NCBI GenBank assembly: GCA_016720565.1
Contig: JADKKJ010000001.1
Span: 310,001-374,000, forward strand
Direction of reading: 5' to 3'
DNA length: 64,000 nucleotides
Source: Chitinophagaceae bacterium
GTDB taxonomy: Bacteria; Bacteroidota; Bacteroidia; Chitinophagales; Chitinophagaceae
Shown piece by piece: positions 8,098 to 17,081 of this stretch. Below the pieces are notes generated by a model. It had not been told where the DNA came from. It worked only from the letters and a program-made list of their open reading frames with translations, and did no database searches. The translations under genes were made by a program, and so were the position numbers. Position 1 is the stretch's first letter; every line of letters starts with the position of its first letter.

Positions 8098-9741
8098 ATG
8101 GTTCCTGAAATTATGAAACTTAGTTTTAAAAATAAGCAAATTAATAACAAGCTAATCTGTGCATGTTTTTTTTCAAGTGCCATCATTTTATTTACTTTCC
8201 TTTTTTTTACTGTAGTTTATTCCTCCATCGAGGATACACATATAATGTATATACTCTCCGGTGGTTATGGAACTGAGCCAAGTGAACTTTTGCATTATAA
8301 TTTTGGCTGGCATCCTATTCTTGGAATTGTTTTGAAAAGTCTGTATTCAGATTTTCCCGAACATAATTGGTATACAATACTTCTGGTTTTGATTGAATGG
8401 GTTGGTATTTCTTCAATTGTATACGTCGCGCTTTGTTATTTTAGAATTAGAGAAGTTGTTATTATTATTTTAATATTATATTCCCTTGTTCTTTCAAGAA
8501 TGATAATTGGACTAAATATGTCTTCTGCTTGTTGGGTTTTGTCAATAAGTTCCGTATTTATGATTCATTCTTTTTTATTTACAAATAAATCTTGGGCTCA
8601 TTATATAATTCCAGTAATATCGTTAATGGCTGCCGGCCTTTTAAGACTGCACATTGCTTTTCTTGTATTGATTTTGAGTTTTCCATCATTATTTTATTAT
8701 AAACGGTTCTGGGTCAAAAGCCTGATTTTATCTTGTTCATTTTTTATTTCTTTTTTTTGTATCAAAATCACTCAAGAACAGTATTATTCAACTCATATTA
8801 AGGGGTGGAAGAGTCAGGAGGCCATAAGGCAATCTTTCATTTATGTTTTTAACCGGCCCAAAAGAAGGATCGATGATACAATGGCAATTTTCAGGAATCG
8901 GCTGGAAATGCTTAGCTATAATCAGAGATTTTTATCCGATGCGAGTGCTGTTTTTGATATTAAGAGGTTAACAGAAATTGGAGGCCAATTAACCAGGGTG
9001 CGCAATTTTGGCTATAAAGTAGACTGGTTGATATATTTCAGTCAGGTCAATAAATGGAAGTTGCACTTATTATTTTGTGTTTTTATGATTGGAGCCATTC
9101 CTCGTATTAAACGAAGAGAATTTTTGTTTAACTGGCTTCCTTTTTTGTTTCCATTGTTATGTTTTTATGCTTATTTGATTCATTTTATAAAGCTGAAGGA
9201 GCACATTGAGCTTGGGGTACTATGTTTAGCCCTTTTATCAGCACTTTATTCCTTGTATATATCCGGGGTAAAATTCCGCTTTCCTCAATTTACATATATT
9301 AAATTGGCAGTGCCCCTGTTCTTAATTTTCATAGGATTATCTCATTTAAACACGGGCAATCGAAATGGAGTTAACCGATTTAAATGTGCTTCAAAAGAAA
9401 TAATTAGCCATCCAGACCTCCTGTTTTATGATATGCATAATGATGTCCCATTTGAGTTTTTTCCTGTTGAGTATACTCATATCGACTTCCCTTTTTATAA
9501 CTTAATTGGGCAAACTGCAATGATCTTTTACCGATATCCTTCACTTGATAGGTTTAAAAACAGGGACTTGTTTGATGCACTGGTTAATAATAGTAAAGTT
9601 CGGATAATTGGGGAGGGGGCTAGTGAACTTAAGGAATATTGTCAAATCAGGTCTGGAGAAAAATTTATATTATCATCTGCTAGGGAGTCATTTAATTGTA
9701 TTCATGCAACTTCTCTGCAAAAAACTACCATCTCACATTGA
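8098..9741 (+). CDS. polytopic membrane protein, paralogue A (unknown, GT-C-like layout)
   Basis: The 547-residue protein has about ten to eleven hydrophobic helices spread over residues 20-420, followed by a soluble C-terminal segment of about 120 residues. The first periplasmic loop has SSIEDTHIMYILSGGYG and LLHYNFGWHPILG, which align with the same positions of the next gene. Acidic residues in the first loop plus many helices are reminiscent of GT-C glycosyltransferases and polysaccharide membrane proteins, but I see no decisive motif. Base composition is visibly AT-rich with runs of T and codon choice unlike its neighbours, which suggests lateral acquisition or relaxed selection. ATG at 8113 (MKLSFKNKQ) is a possible later start. 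Confidence 0.72.
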   Translation: MVPEIMKLSFKNKQINNKLICACFFSSAIILFTFLFFTVVYSSIEDTHIMYILSGGYGTEPSELLHYNFGWHPILGIVLKSLYSDFPEHNWYTILLVLIEWVGISSIVYVALCYFRIREVVIIILILYSLVLSRMIIGLNMSSACWVLSISSVFMIHSFLFTNKSWAHYIIPVISLMAAGLLRLHIAFLVLILSFPSLFYYKRFWVKSLILSCSFFISFFCIKITQEQYYSTHIKGWKSQEAIRQSFIYVFNRPKRRIDDTMAIFRNRLEMLSYNQRFLSDASAVFDIKRLTEIGGQLTRVRNFGYKVDWLIYFSQVNKWKLHLLFCVFMIGAIPRIKRREFLFNWLPFLFPLLCFYAYLIHFIKLKEHIELGVLCLALLSALYSLYISGVKFRFPQFTYIKLAVPLFLIFIGLSHLNTGNRNGVNRFKCASKEIISHPDLLFYDMHNDVPFEFFPVEYTHIDFPFYNLIGQTAMIFYRYPSLDRFKNRDLFDALVNNSKVRIIGEGASELKEYCQIRSGEKFILSSARESFNCIHATSLQKTTISH

Positions 9742-9746
9742 AAAGA

Positions 9747-11321
9747 ATGCATTTTAATAACAAGTTTATTTTATTGCTTCCACTAAATTTAGTGGCCATT
9801 TGCTTTTTCTTTTCTTTTTTATTTTTTATACCCGTTATTAACTCGGATGATGATGTCTTTCTTATGTACCAGTTGGCAGGAGGTTTTGGGGAATTGCCTG
9901 ATAATCTTCTGCATTATGATCATATTTTACACCCCTGGCTTGGAGCTATATTAGCCGCCTTATTCAGGTGGCAACCGAATTTTAACTGGTATACCGGATT
10001 TTTTATTTTGTGCCAGTATATATCATGGGTGATGATTGCAAGGGTATTGCTTCACTTGTTTAACAGGCGTTCAGGTCTGGCTGTTTTCTTTCTTTTATTC
10101 TTGTTAGCTGGAGTAAATGGATTGCAGTCACTTAACTTAACCTCTACTACCTGGGTTTTTTCCATATCTATTGTGATTTCGTGGATTTATTTCCCCCGCT
10201 TCGTGATAATTTATTTTTTCTTACTTCTTATTGCAGGCTCTATCCGGCTTCAAATTCCACTAATTGTTACAGGGTTATTCATCTCAGTTCAATGGAATCT
10301 TAAAAAAATATCGTGGTGGAAATCATTGTTCCCATTATTAGCAATTTGTATTTCTTTTTTCCTGCTGAACCTCGTACAAAAGAAATACTATTCAAAGAAT
10401 ATACATGAATGGGATAAATCGGAATCGCTTAGGCAGGATCTTTTTTATGCCTTTAATAGACCCAAGGACATGGATAAACCTGATTCATTGATTTTTCAAA
10501 ATGCGACGGAAAAGGCATTTTATGAGCGTTTGTTTCTGTTTGATGAACATTTTCCAGGAAGAAAAAGATTGGCTGAAATATCCCGTGCCAGTGTTCGCAG
10601 ACGTGATCTTTCACAAAAAGATGATTTAGGAGCGTTGTACTGGACCTGGGTAGCTTGGAGGCTTTATCTTCTTTATATAATGATCGCTATTATTCTCGCA
10701 TTACATCAAAGGGTGCTGTTCAAGTGGGTTAAAAAGATCTGGTTTCCATTATCAGGGTCTATCGCTTTTTATTTTTTTCTTTTTCTCTTCTTTAAATTTA
10801 CTGATGCATTTTTCATGGGCCTGATATTGATAATGGCTGTTCAGATGGTTCTTTTCTGGCCAGTGTCCTTTCAGAAAAAATCTTTAATCCCTGCCTTTCT
10901 TTTTTTATTGCCCATAGCCTGGTCCCTTAATCGCGATATACATATTGACAGACAAAATCGGGAATATAACCGGATATTAAAGTGTGGGTTGCGGGAGTTG
11001 GCAGCTTCCAAACAATATCTTTTTATTGCCACGGGGGATGCGATACCCATAAAATATTTCAGGGCTATTGACTTGCCTGCGAAGAATTCCCTTGAAAATT
11101 TTATTTATAAGGAAAGGTTGCTTACCCGCAGTTATTTCAACAGCCTCCGCAAATATGGTCTTAGCGGTAATTTTAAAAAGGGGATAACAGCTCCGGTCCT
11201 TCGATTTGCAGGTCCTTATTTTCCTGAATTGTTGAATTGGGCAGGTGCTGACTCGCTGGTTTTCTCTGCGACCGACAGCAGTTTCCATTGCCTGGAGATC
11301 AGAAAACTTTTAGTGAAGTAA
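9747..11321 (+). CDS. polytopic membrane protein, paralogue B (unknown, GT-C-like layout)
   Basis: The 524-residue homologue of the preceding gene has the same order of blocks: SDDDVFLMYQLAGGFG, LLHYDHILHPWLG, FNWYTGFFIL, then about ten membrane helices, a conserved middle block with KKYYSKNIHEWDKSESLRQD and YAFNRPKDMDKPD, and a soluble tail. Paralogue A has YYSTHIKGWKSQEAIRQS and VFNRPKRRIDD at the same place. The start is set at ATG 9747, five bases after the stop of paralogue A; in-frame TTG codons at 9738 and 9696 would overlap paralogue A. The close spacing suggests co-transcription. Its 3' end overlaps the convergent phosphatase-superfamily gene by 12 bases. Confidence 0.72.
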   Translation: MHFNNKFILLLPLNLVAICFFFSFLFFIPVINSDDDVFLMYQLAGGFGELPDNLLHYDHILHPWLGAILAALFRWQPNFNWYTGFFILCQYISWVMIARVLLHLFNRRSGLAVFFLLFLLAGVNGLQSLNLTSTTWVFSISIVISWIYFPRFVIIYFFLLLIAGSIRLQIPLIVTGLFISVQWNLKKISWWKSLFPLLAICISFFLLNLVQKKYYSKNIHEWDKSESLRQDLFYAFNRPKDMDKPDSLIFQNATEKAFYERLFLFDEHFPGRKRLAEISRASVRRRDLSQKDDLGALYWTWVAWRLYLLYIMIAIILALHQRVLFKWVKKIWFPLSGSIAFYFFLFLFFKFTDAFFMGLILIMAVQMVLFWPVSFQKKSLIPAFLFLLPIAWSLNRDIHIDRQNREYNRILKCGLRELAASKQYLFIATGDAIPIKYFRAIDLPAKNSLENFIYKERLLTRSYFNSLRKYGLSGNFKKGITAPVLRFAGPYFPELLNWAGADSLVFSATDSSFHCLEIRKLLVK

Positions 11322-12815
11322 GGCTTCATTCACCTTGATATGCACAGAAGAATCCTTTATCAGGGGAAGTGATTGTTTAAAACTGCTGTTCATGATCAGC
11401 CTGAATTCGTTTACGCTGGACATTCCTTTGTAAAACCCTGTATAATTATTTTCGGGCAATAAGATCGCATTCAAATTCAGTGATTGGGCTTTCGCTTCGT
11501 TCATATTTTGCAAACAATCCCTGCAGCCATGATCGCCTAATAATACAATAATGGGAGGCCTTTTATTATTCCGGGTAATATGATCCACCAGGGATAACAA
11601 TTTTTTATTGGTATAAGCCAGGTAGTTAATATAGCGGCCCTTATCGCTGTGAGTCGCATCGTTCAGGGCGGTTAATGGAAATTGTTTTCCCAGGCTATCA
11701 AAATAATAAGGAGCATGTGGCATTACCAGGTGAGTATACACAAATCTCGGACTGGCAGAAGGTTTTTCTGTTAAGGCCCGGGTGAGTGAGTCTGCCAGCA
11801 GGTTATTCTTTAGGTCAGAGGTCAGGGTTATTTCGTTGATGTGTTTTTTCAGGCCAAGGAAAAACACCAGGTGATAGCCAATATCTTTCCAGGTTCGGTA
11901 AACCAGTGTTTGAGTGGTCAACGGGCTTTTATCAAATTGAAGAAGCGTTCTGAAAAGGCTGGTGGGGTGACCCTTGATATCAAAAATGGAATAATTATGT
12001 ATCTCATAGCCCTGCTTTTCAAAAAATGCGGTAGTAGGGTTGTCCCTAAGTGCTTTAAATGCTCTTGGCAGGTCGGTCTTGCCATTGAAAAATCCATCGG
12101 CGCGCAGGTAATCCATGCTCAGGGTAGAAGCAACCGAAAAAACGGTGTAATTATAATTGGAGAAACTGCTGTCTGCCACAAAAAAGCCGCGTTGCCTTAA
12201 TTCATTTTCAAAGCTACTATTATCATACTGCATGAATTGCTGCAGGGCGCGATCACCGGAATAACCATCGGTGATGATGAAGAAAATATCCGGCCGGTCA
12301 GCGTTTTTTTCAAGATCTTTTAAAGGTGCCCGGTTCCCAACCGTAGGATCGGATCTGCGGTTTTTGATCTTTATCAATAAGCTGGCTGTATCCAGCAATA
12401 GCAGCAATGGCAACAAAAGGTTAAGAAAACGGATCAGCCTGAATGGAACCTGCTTTTGTTTTTTCAATAGTATAAAAACGCCTGCTAAAAATAAAGACAG
12501 AAATCCCAGTTGGAACCGATACCCGTCTGCAAAACTCTCGTGAAAATATTTCCTGATGCCATCCTGGAAACTACCAAAGAAAAAATTGATGGCCATCAGG
12601 CAAAAAGCAAGTAACGCGGCCCTGGCCCAGGAGTTGAAAAAAATGCGGCAAAGTATCCACAGAATGAAAGAGGCCAGCAGGTATTGCAGGATCAGTTGGA
12701 TACCGGTCTCTGGGGTAACCAGATCGAAAAAATCAACATAACCATGGAATACGAAGAACAGGGTCAGTAATGGCAAAAATGCCGGGCTGCTTGTATACGA
12801 CCACTTGTTTTTCAT
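11310..12815 (-). CDS. membrane-anchored alkaline-phosphatase-superfamily (sulfatase/phosphotransferase-like) protein
   Basis: The 501-residue protein has four to five N-terminal helices (residues 12-30, 40-60, 65-85, 103-120, 128-148) and an extracytoplasmic catalytic domain from about 170. DIFFIITDGYSGDRAL carries the first metal Asp, MPHAPYYFD and VLLGDHGCRDC carry later metal ligands. The layout is that of LtaS/EptA/OpgB-like enzymes that transfer or hydrolyse phospho- or sulfo-groups on envelope glycans or lipids. The usual Thr nucleophile position is not obvious by eye. It is the last gene of the operon 14511 to 11310, seven bases after the methyltransferase. Confidence 0.82.
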   Translation of the reverse strand: MKNKWSYTSSPAFLPLLTLFFVFHGYVDFFDLVTPETGIQLILQYLLASFILWILCRIFFNSWARAALLAFCLMAINFFFGSFQDGIRKYFHESFADGYRFQLGFLSLFLAGVFILLKKQKQVPFRLIRFLNLLLPLLLLLDTASLLIKIKNRRSDPTVGNRAPLKDLEKNADRPDIFFIITDGYSGDRALQQFMQYDNSSFENELRQRGFFVADSSFSNYNYTVFSVASTLSMDYLRADGFFNGKTDLPRAFKALRDNPTTAFFEKQGYEIHNYSIFDIKGHPTSLFRTLLQFDKSPLTTQTLVYRTWKDIGYHLVFFLGLKKHINEITLTSDLKNNLLADSLTRALTEKPSASPRFVYTHLVMPHAPYYFDSLGKQFPLTALNDATHSDKGRYINYLAYTNKKLLSLVDHITRNNKRPPIIVLLGDHGCRDCLQNMNEAKAQSLNLNAILLPENNYTGFYKGMSSVNEFRLIMNSSFKQSLPLIKDSSVHIKVNEALLH

Positions 12816-12822
12816 TGGTTAT

Positions 12823-14199
12823 TCAGGAATGTTTTCTGCGATACAGGTATAAAGCCCTGCAGGAATCTCTTACCTGCTTTTTTTCTTCCAGTATGAACTG
12901 ATCATTAAATGCCGATTCAAATGCGGTCCTGTCATATTCATCATAGATGTCCTGTTTCTGCTGAAGCATAAATTGCACTTTCTCATCCTCTTTAGGTACA
13001 AATTCTATGATCAGCCATTTTTTACAGAGCCTGGCAAACATGGCTGCTATTTTATCAAAAGGAATATTCCTGCCTATGGCCAGGTGATGGATCAGGGCCA
13101 GGGCCATGACTGCATCACGACTGCCACGTTCCAGAAAGGAGGGCCTCTCCAGATTGTTCACACCAATAGAAGGGGATGGGTTGGACAGGTCCATGATCAA
13201 TGGATGCAGGTAGGAGTTATTTTCTTTTTTTGCCTGCAGGTATAAACGGTTTATGCAAGTAGCATCCAGGTCAGCAGCAATGCAGGGAATGCCCCTGTTT
13301 GCAAACAATCTTGAAAACTCTCCATCATTGGCTCCAAGGTCGGAAGCATTATTAATTTCCGGGGAGATCTTTTTTATCCAATCATTAATGATCTGTTTTT
13401 TATCGGGTAGATAATTATCCCGTTGGGAAGCTTCCTCGTAGTATGCTGACCAGGTGCTGGAAGATTCTTTAAGCTGCAAGCTATTCACCAGCAGTCGCAG
13501 GCTACTGATAACATCATTCATTTTCTTACGGTTGAATCTGACCGGTTTACCTGATTTGCCAGGCATATGCCGGCTTACTCTTGCATTTAAATGGATATGC
13601 AGGTAACAATGGATGGAAAGCCTGGAACGAAAAGGAAGTAAACGGCTGGCAATTGCCAGGGGTATGCCCTCCGGATAAGCCAGGGAAAGTTCATGTAAAG
13701 AGAGTTTCCTGTAATGCATCAGCAGCAAGGGAGCCAGGAATTGTTCGCAGAACTGCAGGTATGCGATCCAGGGTTTCTGCTCATCATAAAACTCAAATGA
13801 CAGGCTGTCTATGAACAAAGGCTGGCCTTTGAAGAATTGAACATTAAAACAACTGGCATCTTTAAGTGAAAGTCCATGCCTGATGGCAATGGTTTGTATG
13901 TCAAGTGTAAGAAGGGCCGCATCTTTAAGCATCTGGAAACTCCATTCCCATGAATAGGAAATGAAAGGAACCAGGATGGGTTTTAAGGTTGTAAGCCAAT
14001 TGGGTTCACCGGTTAGATTCTGATCCAGTTGTTCATGCGGTACCAGCATTTTTTTTTCAAGCAGCTCCTGGTAGCAACCGGAATTCATCAGTTGCTCATA
14101 TTCTTTTTTATAGCGCTGGTTAACCTGCCGGTAAAGCACGCCCTCCTTGAAGAAAATATATCCCGAAGGATCCCGGTAAGAGGAAGGCTCTTTGATCAT
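12823..14199 (-). CDS. class I SAM-dependent methyltransferase (NoeA-like)
   Basis: The 458-residue protein has an N-terminal region of about 270 residues of unknown fold, then a Rossmann methyltransferase domain: ASDLGANDGEFSRLFANRG is motif I (GxNxG variant of GxGxG), AADLDATC supplies the acidic residue binding the adenosine ribose, and AVMALALIHHLAIG resembles motif IV. The overall shape matches the two-part methyltransferases annotated as nodulation protein NoeA-like. The substrate is unknown; envelope glycan or lipid is suggested by its place between a small membrane protein and a membrane phosphatase-superfamily enzyme. No signal peptide is seen, so catalysis should be cytosolic. Confidence 0.83.
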   Translation of the reverse strand: MIKEPSSYRDPSGYIFFKEGVLYRQVNQRYKKEYEQLMNSGCYQELLEKKMLVPHEQLDQNLTGEPNWLTTLKPILVPFISYSWEWSFQMLKDAALLTLDIQTIAIRHGLSLKDASCFNVQFFKGQPLFIDSLSFEFYDEQKPWIAYLQFCEQFLAPLLLMHYRKLSLHELSLAYPEGIPLAIASRLLPFRSRLSIHCYLHIHLNARVSRHMPGKSGKPVRFNRKKMNDVISSLRLLVNSLQLKESSSTWSAYYEEASQRDNYLPDKKQIINDWIKKISPEINNASDLGANDGEFSRLFANRGIPCIAADLDATCINRLYLQAKKENNSYLHPLIMDLSNPSPSIGVNNLERPSFLERGSRDAVMALALIHHLAIGRNIPFDKIAAMFARLCKKWLIIEFVPKEDEKVQFMLQQKQDIYDEYDRTAFESAFNDQFILEEKKQVRDSCRALYLYRRKHS

Positions 14200-14280
14200 T
14201 TAACAACTGGGTTAATAAGCAAACTTACTATTTGACCGCCATTTAATCGATTTTCAGAGCATCGCCTTCGGAACCAGCCA

Positions 14281-14511
14281 TTAGTTCTTTGTTAGATCGC
14301 TTTTTTCAGAATGTTCTTTAGTAGTTGGATCTTCACCCGGCGCAGGGTCTGTATTTTTTTTCTTTCCAAAAAGCAGGGCAAAAAAAGCTTTTATGTAGTT
14401 CAGGATATTACGAAAGAAAAAAACCACTCCCAGGGCTCCGGCCACAAGGGCCTGCACCAGGTAACTTCCGCTGCCGGGATCCAGATAAAGTAGTTCATTC
14501 ATCGCGTTCAT
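14281..14511 (-). CDS. small DPGSGS membrane protein
   Basis: The 76-residue protein has an N-terminal LYLDPGSGSYLVQAL block, one hydrophobic helix (VAGALGVVFFFRNIL), a second shorter apolar stretch (IKAFFALLF) and a charged Lys/Asp/Glu-rich tail. The DPGSGS-plus-helix arrangement recurs in small bacterial proteins encoded beside envelope polymer enzymes (recollection of family context, not searched). It is the first gene of the operon with the methyltransferase and the phosphatase-superfamily enzyme. It could be an assembly or anchoring factor, but no function is known to me. The second in-frame ATG is three codons later. Confidence 0.72.
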   Translation of the reverse strand: MNAMNELLYLDPGSGSYLVQALVAGALGVVFFFRNILNYIKAFFALLFGKKKNTDPAPGEDPTTKEHSEKSDLTKN

Positions 14512-14588
14512 TGAAAGACTAAATAAAGGATGGTCTGAATATCCTGAATAAAAGATGTGAAAAGGTGTAAAATGTTTACCCTTCGGGT

Positions 14589-15698
14589 TTATAAATATTT
14601 AAGGTCTGTTTTCGGTGAAAGACTGAGCAGGGTCTCATACATCAGTCTTATCGTATTCTCAATATCATCCTGGTGTATCATCTCTACTGTAGTGTGCATA
14701 TACCGCAATGGAATAGAGATAAGGACAGAAGGACATCCATCATTGGCATAAGCAAATGAATCGGTATCGGTTCCGGTACTTCTGCTCAGCGCCCTCCATT
14801 GAACCGGTATTTTTTTATCAGCCGCTACTTTTTCAACATGGGCCAGCAGTTTATTGTGAACGGCGGGCGCATAGGCGAGTGATGGCCCCTTGCCGGTGCT
14901 TACATCCCCTTCAATATTTTTATTGATCATAGGGGTCGTGGTATCATGGGTCACGTCGGTAATGATGGCTATATCAGGTTTGATCCTCCGGGCGATCATT
15001 TCAGCTCCGCGAAGACCGATCTCTTCCTGTACAGAATTCACTACATATAATCCAAAAGGAAGCTTCTTTTTATTTTGCTTCAACAGCCTGGCCACTTCGG
15101 CGATCATGAATCCTCCAATGCGGTTATCAAAGGCCCTGCCTATTAAATTGCCATTGGCCAGTTCGTCAAATCCATCTGCATAGGTAACCACGGCCCCAAT
15201 ATGTATGCCCAGCGCTTCCACTTCCTTTCGGTTCCTTGCGCCGCAATCGAGCCAGAGATTATCTACCCGTGGGGTGGGTTCTTTTGTCTCCGAACTGCCC
15301 ATGCGTGTATGAATGGCAGGCCATCCAAAAACTGCTTTCACCGGTCCTTTTTTTCCATGGATGATCACCCGGGAGGCGGGTGCGGTTTGATAGTCCACTC
15401 CACCGTTCCTCTTCAGATAGATCAGGCCTTCACTGTTCACATAATTTACAAACCAGCTGATCTCATCGGCATGGGCTTCGATCACGATCTTGAAAGGATG
15501 TTTTGGATTGATCACTGCCACCGCAGTACCATAGGGATCTACAAAATGCTCATCTGCGTATGGTTTGATATAATCTAACCAGAGCTTTTGCCCCCAGGTT
15601 TCAAATCCTACAGGGGAAGCGTTGTTGATATAACTGCGGAGAAATTGTAAAGACGCGGGGGTGACCAGCGATCTTTTTAGCGCTTTAGCTTTTGCCAT
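14589..15698 (-). CDS. M42-family metallopeptidase (glutamyl aminopeptidase-like)
   Basis: The 369-residue cytosolic aminopeptidase of the M42 family binds two metals and forms large tetrahedral complexes in characterised members. Visible ligands are IEAHADEISWF (HxD), RAFDNRIGGF (Asp bridging), NSVQEEIGLRGAE (catalytic and metal Glu pair), IITDVTHDTT, and the final PLRYMHTTVEMIHQDD with the last His. Length fits the family (340-370). Some relatives are annotated endoglucanase FrvX, but the sequence is peptidase-like. It has its own promoter box at 15718-15725. Confidence 0.92.
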   Translation of the reverse strand: MAKAKALKRSLVTPASLQFLRSYINNASPVGFETWGQKLWLDYIKPYADEHFVDPYGTAVAVINPKHPFKIVIEAHADEISWFVNYVNSEGLIYLKRNGGVDYQTAPASRVIIHGKKGPVKAVFGWPAIHTRMGSSETKEPTPRVDNLWLDCGARNRKEVEALGIHIGAVVTYADGFDELANGNLIGRAFDNRIGGFMIAEVARLLKQNKKKLPFGLYVVNSVQEEIGLRGAEMIARRIKPDIAIITDVTHDTTTPMINKNIEGDVSTGKGPSLAYAPAVHNKLLAHVEKVAADKKIPVQWRALSRSTGTDTDSFAYANDGCPSVLISIPLRYMHTTVEMIHQDDIENTIRLMYETLLSLSPKTDLKYL

Positions 15699-15717
15699 TC
15701 TAATGAATTATGTTTTG

Positions 15718-15725
15718 CAAAATTA
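15718..15725 (-). promoter_or_regulatory. -7 promoter box TAATTTTG for the M42 peptidase
   Basis: An exact TAnnTTTG match on the minus strand, 19 bases before the ATG at 15698 and directly after the stop codon of the upstream UbiA-like gene. Confidence 0.5.
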
Positions 15726-15726
15726 G

Positions 15727-16569
15727 TCAAATGCGGGTTAATGCAATCAGTAAGGCGGAGAGGGCCATCAATCCATCCAGGAAAAAATAGTAAAACGGAT
15801 CGGAGAAGTCGCGAACAGCCCTGTTATAAATAAAAAAAAGAGTGAATACGGGAACCAGCAGAAGGCTGATGTAGAGCAATGGCAATCCTTTTAGCAGCAG
15901 CACCCCAGCGCAGGCCGTGGTGATACCCAGTGAGAAATAGAACAATCTTTTAATATTGGCCGTATTGAGAAACGTAATAAGGCTTCGAACTCCATCCGCT
16001 TTATCGTCTTCCCGGTCGCGGATATCGAATAAAATGCAAATGGCATAAATAAAAAAGAACTGGCCGATACAGTAGATGCGCATGGCATCGGTCCACCCTT
16101 GTTTTAAAACCACCAAAGGCAAGACCGCTGTTACATACATCCAAATAAAAGCCAGGAAGATAGTTTTACCTATGGCTACTTTTCTCAGTATCCTGAAATG
16201 CCGCTGGGGAATTTTGGGAGCAGAATAAAGAAAAGTTGCAATAACAGCCGGGATCAGCCAGGGCCAGAAATACCATAATCTCCAGCCATACCAGGCGGCA
16301 CCTGCAGTTCCAAGAATGAAAAGAGTTAGTATCCAATACCGGTAATAAAGTGTCCATTTTACCCTCGGAGACGGTAATACGGAATGGTCTGATAAATAAT
16401 AGTGAAAACTGTAACTGCTGAGAGTCGCAAAGCCGGTGAATAAAAGCAACTGACGGGAGATTTCCCCGTTGAATAACCAGCTGGTCTGTACTGTCATCAA
16501 TACAGCGATCAGGGCAATATAAAAATTGCTGTAAATAAAAAACCGGACCAGGGAGCGAAGGCTGTTCAA
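15727..16569 (-). CDS. UbiA-like polyprenyltransferase-family membrane protein
   Basis: The 280-residue protein from TTG 16569 has about eight membrane helices. ILFDIRDREDDKADGVRSL is the second Asp-rich motif of UbiA prenyltransferases. The first Asp-rich motif is not recognisable; the expected loop reads SSYSFHYYLSDHS, lacking the NDxxD pattern. It may be a divergent prenyltransferase or a family member with altered metal binding. The start is uncertain: ATG codons at 16608 and 16635 give longer proteins but overlap the preceding lipoprotein gene by up to 65 bases, whereas TTG at 16569 lies one base after its stop and begins where the hydrophobic sequence begins. Confidence 0.78.
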   Translation of the reverse strand: MNSLRSLVRFFIYSNFYIALIAVLMTVQTSWLFNGEISRQLLLFTGFATLSSYSFHYYLSDHSVLPSPRVKWTLYYRYWILTLFILGTAGAAWYGWRLWYFWPWLIPAVIATFLYSAPKIPQRHFRILRKVAIGKTIFLAFIWMYVTAVLPLVVLKQGWTDAMRIYCIGQFFFIYAICILFDIRDREDDKADGVRSLITFLNTANIKRLFYFSLGITTACAGVLLLKGLPLLYISLLLVPVFTLFFIYNRAVRDFSDPFYYFFLDGLMALSALLIALTRI

Positions 16570-16570
16570 C

Positions 16571-17032
16571 CTATGGCTTTTTAAGCCGGATCTTTCCCGC
16601 TTCTGCATAATTGCTGCGGTGACCGGCCTTATCAATTAACAGTAAACCGAAACTGGCTGTGGTGTCCCTTAAAGATACACCGGCGATGGAGACCATGTTA
16701 GCCTGGTTCTGGGTATTATATTCCAGCAAAACCTGGATATCGGCTTCTCTCACTTTATCTGGCAGGCCCAGGTTGGCAAAATTGAAACGGAAAGTGTCAT
16801 TGCGCACAATGGCCGCGTTATTGTACCATTTGTATACCAGTAATACGGAATCAAGGTCACCTTCATCATCGGTGTAGTTCCCTTTGAGGCTGATGATATT
16901 TCCATTCACAACCGTTCCCGGTGAAATAGACTTGACCTCCACTTGTGGCTCAGTTTTGAACTTATCTTTGTTGCAGGCGGTTGCCGTTAAAAGGACCCCA
17001 GCCACCAGTACTAAAAAGTATTTCATCGGCAT
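16571..17032 (-). CDS. hypothetical lipoprotein
   Basis: The 153-residue protein begins MPMKYFLVLVAGVLLTATAC, a type II signal peptide with the lipidated Cys at 20. The mature part is a small beta-rich domain (VEVKSISPGTVVNGNIISL, NYTDDEGDLDSVLLVYKWY) that resembles an Ig-like fold. No family is recognised. It is probably anchored to the outer membrane. It is followed by the UbiA-like gene, with which it is likely co-transcribed. Confidence 0.78.
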   Translation of the reverse strand: MPMKYFLVLVAGVLLTATACNKDKFKTEPQVEVKSISPGTVVNGNIISLKGNYTDDEGDLDSVLLVYKWYNNAAIVRNDTFRFNFANLGLPDKVREADIQVLLEYNTQNQANMVSIAGVSLRDTTASFGLLLIDKAGHRSNYAEAGKIRLKKP

Positions 17033-17046
17033 ACATTGAGTGTAAA

Positions 17047-17054
17047 CAAATTTA
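17047..17054 (-). promoter_or_regulatory. -7 promoter box TAAATTTG for the lipoprotein
   Basis: An exact consensus on the minus strand 14 bases before the ATG at 17032. A weaker plus-strand box TGATTTTG (17056-17063) lies back to back with it and would serve the LuxE-like gene. Confidence 0.55.
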
Positions 17055-17081
17055 CTGATTTTGGGTCAGAACCACCGGAAC

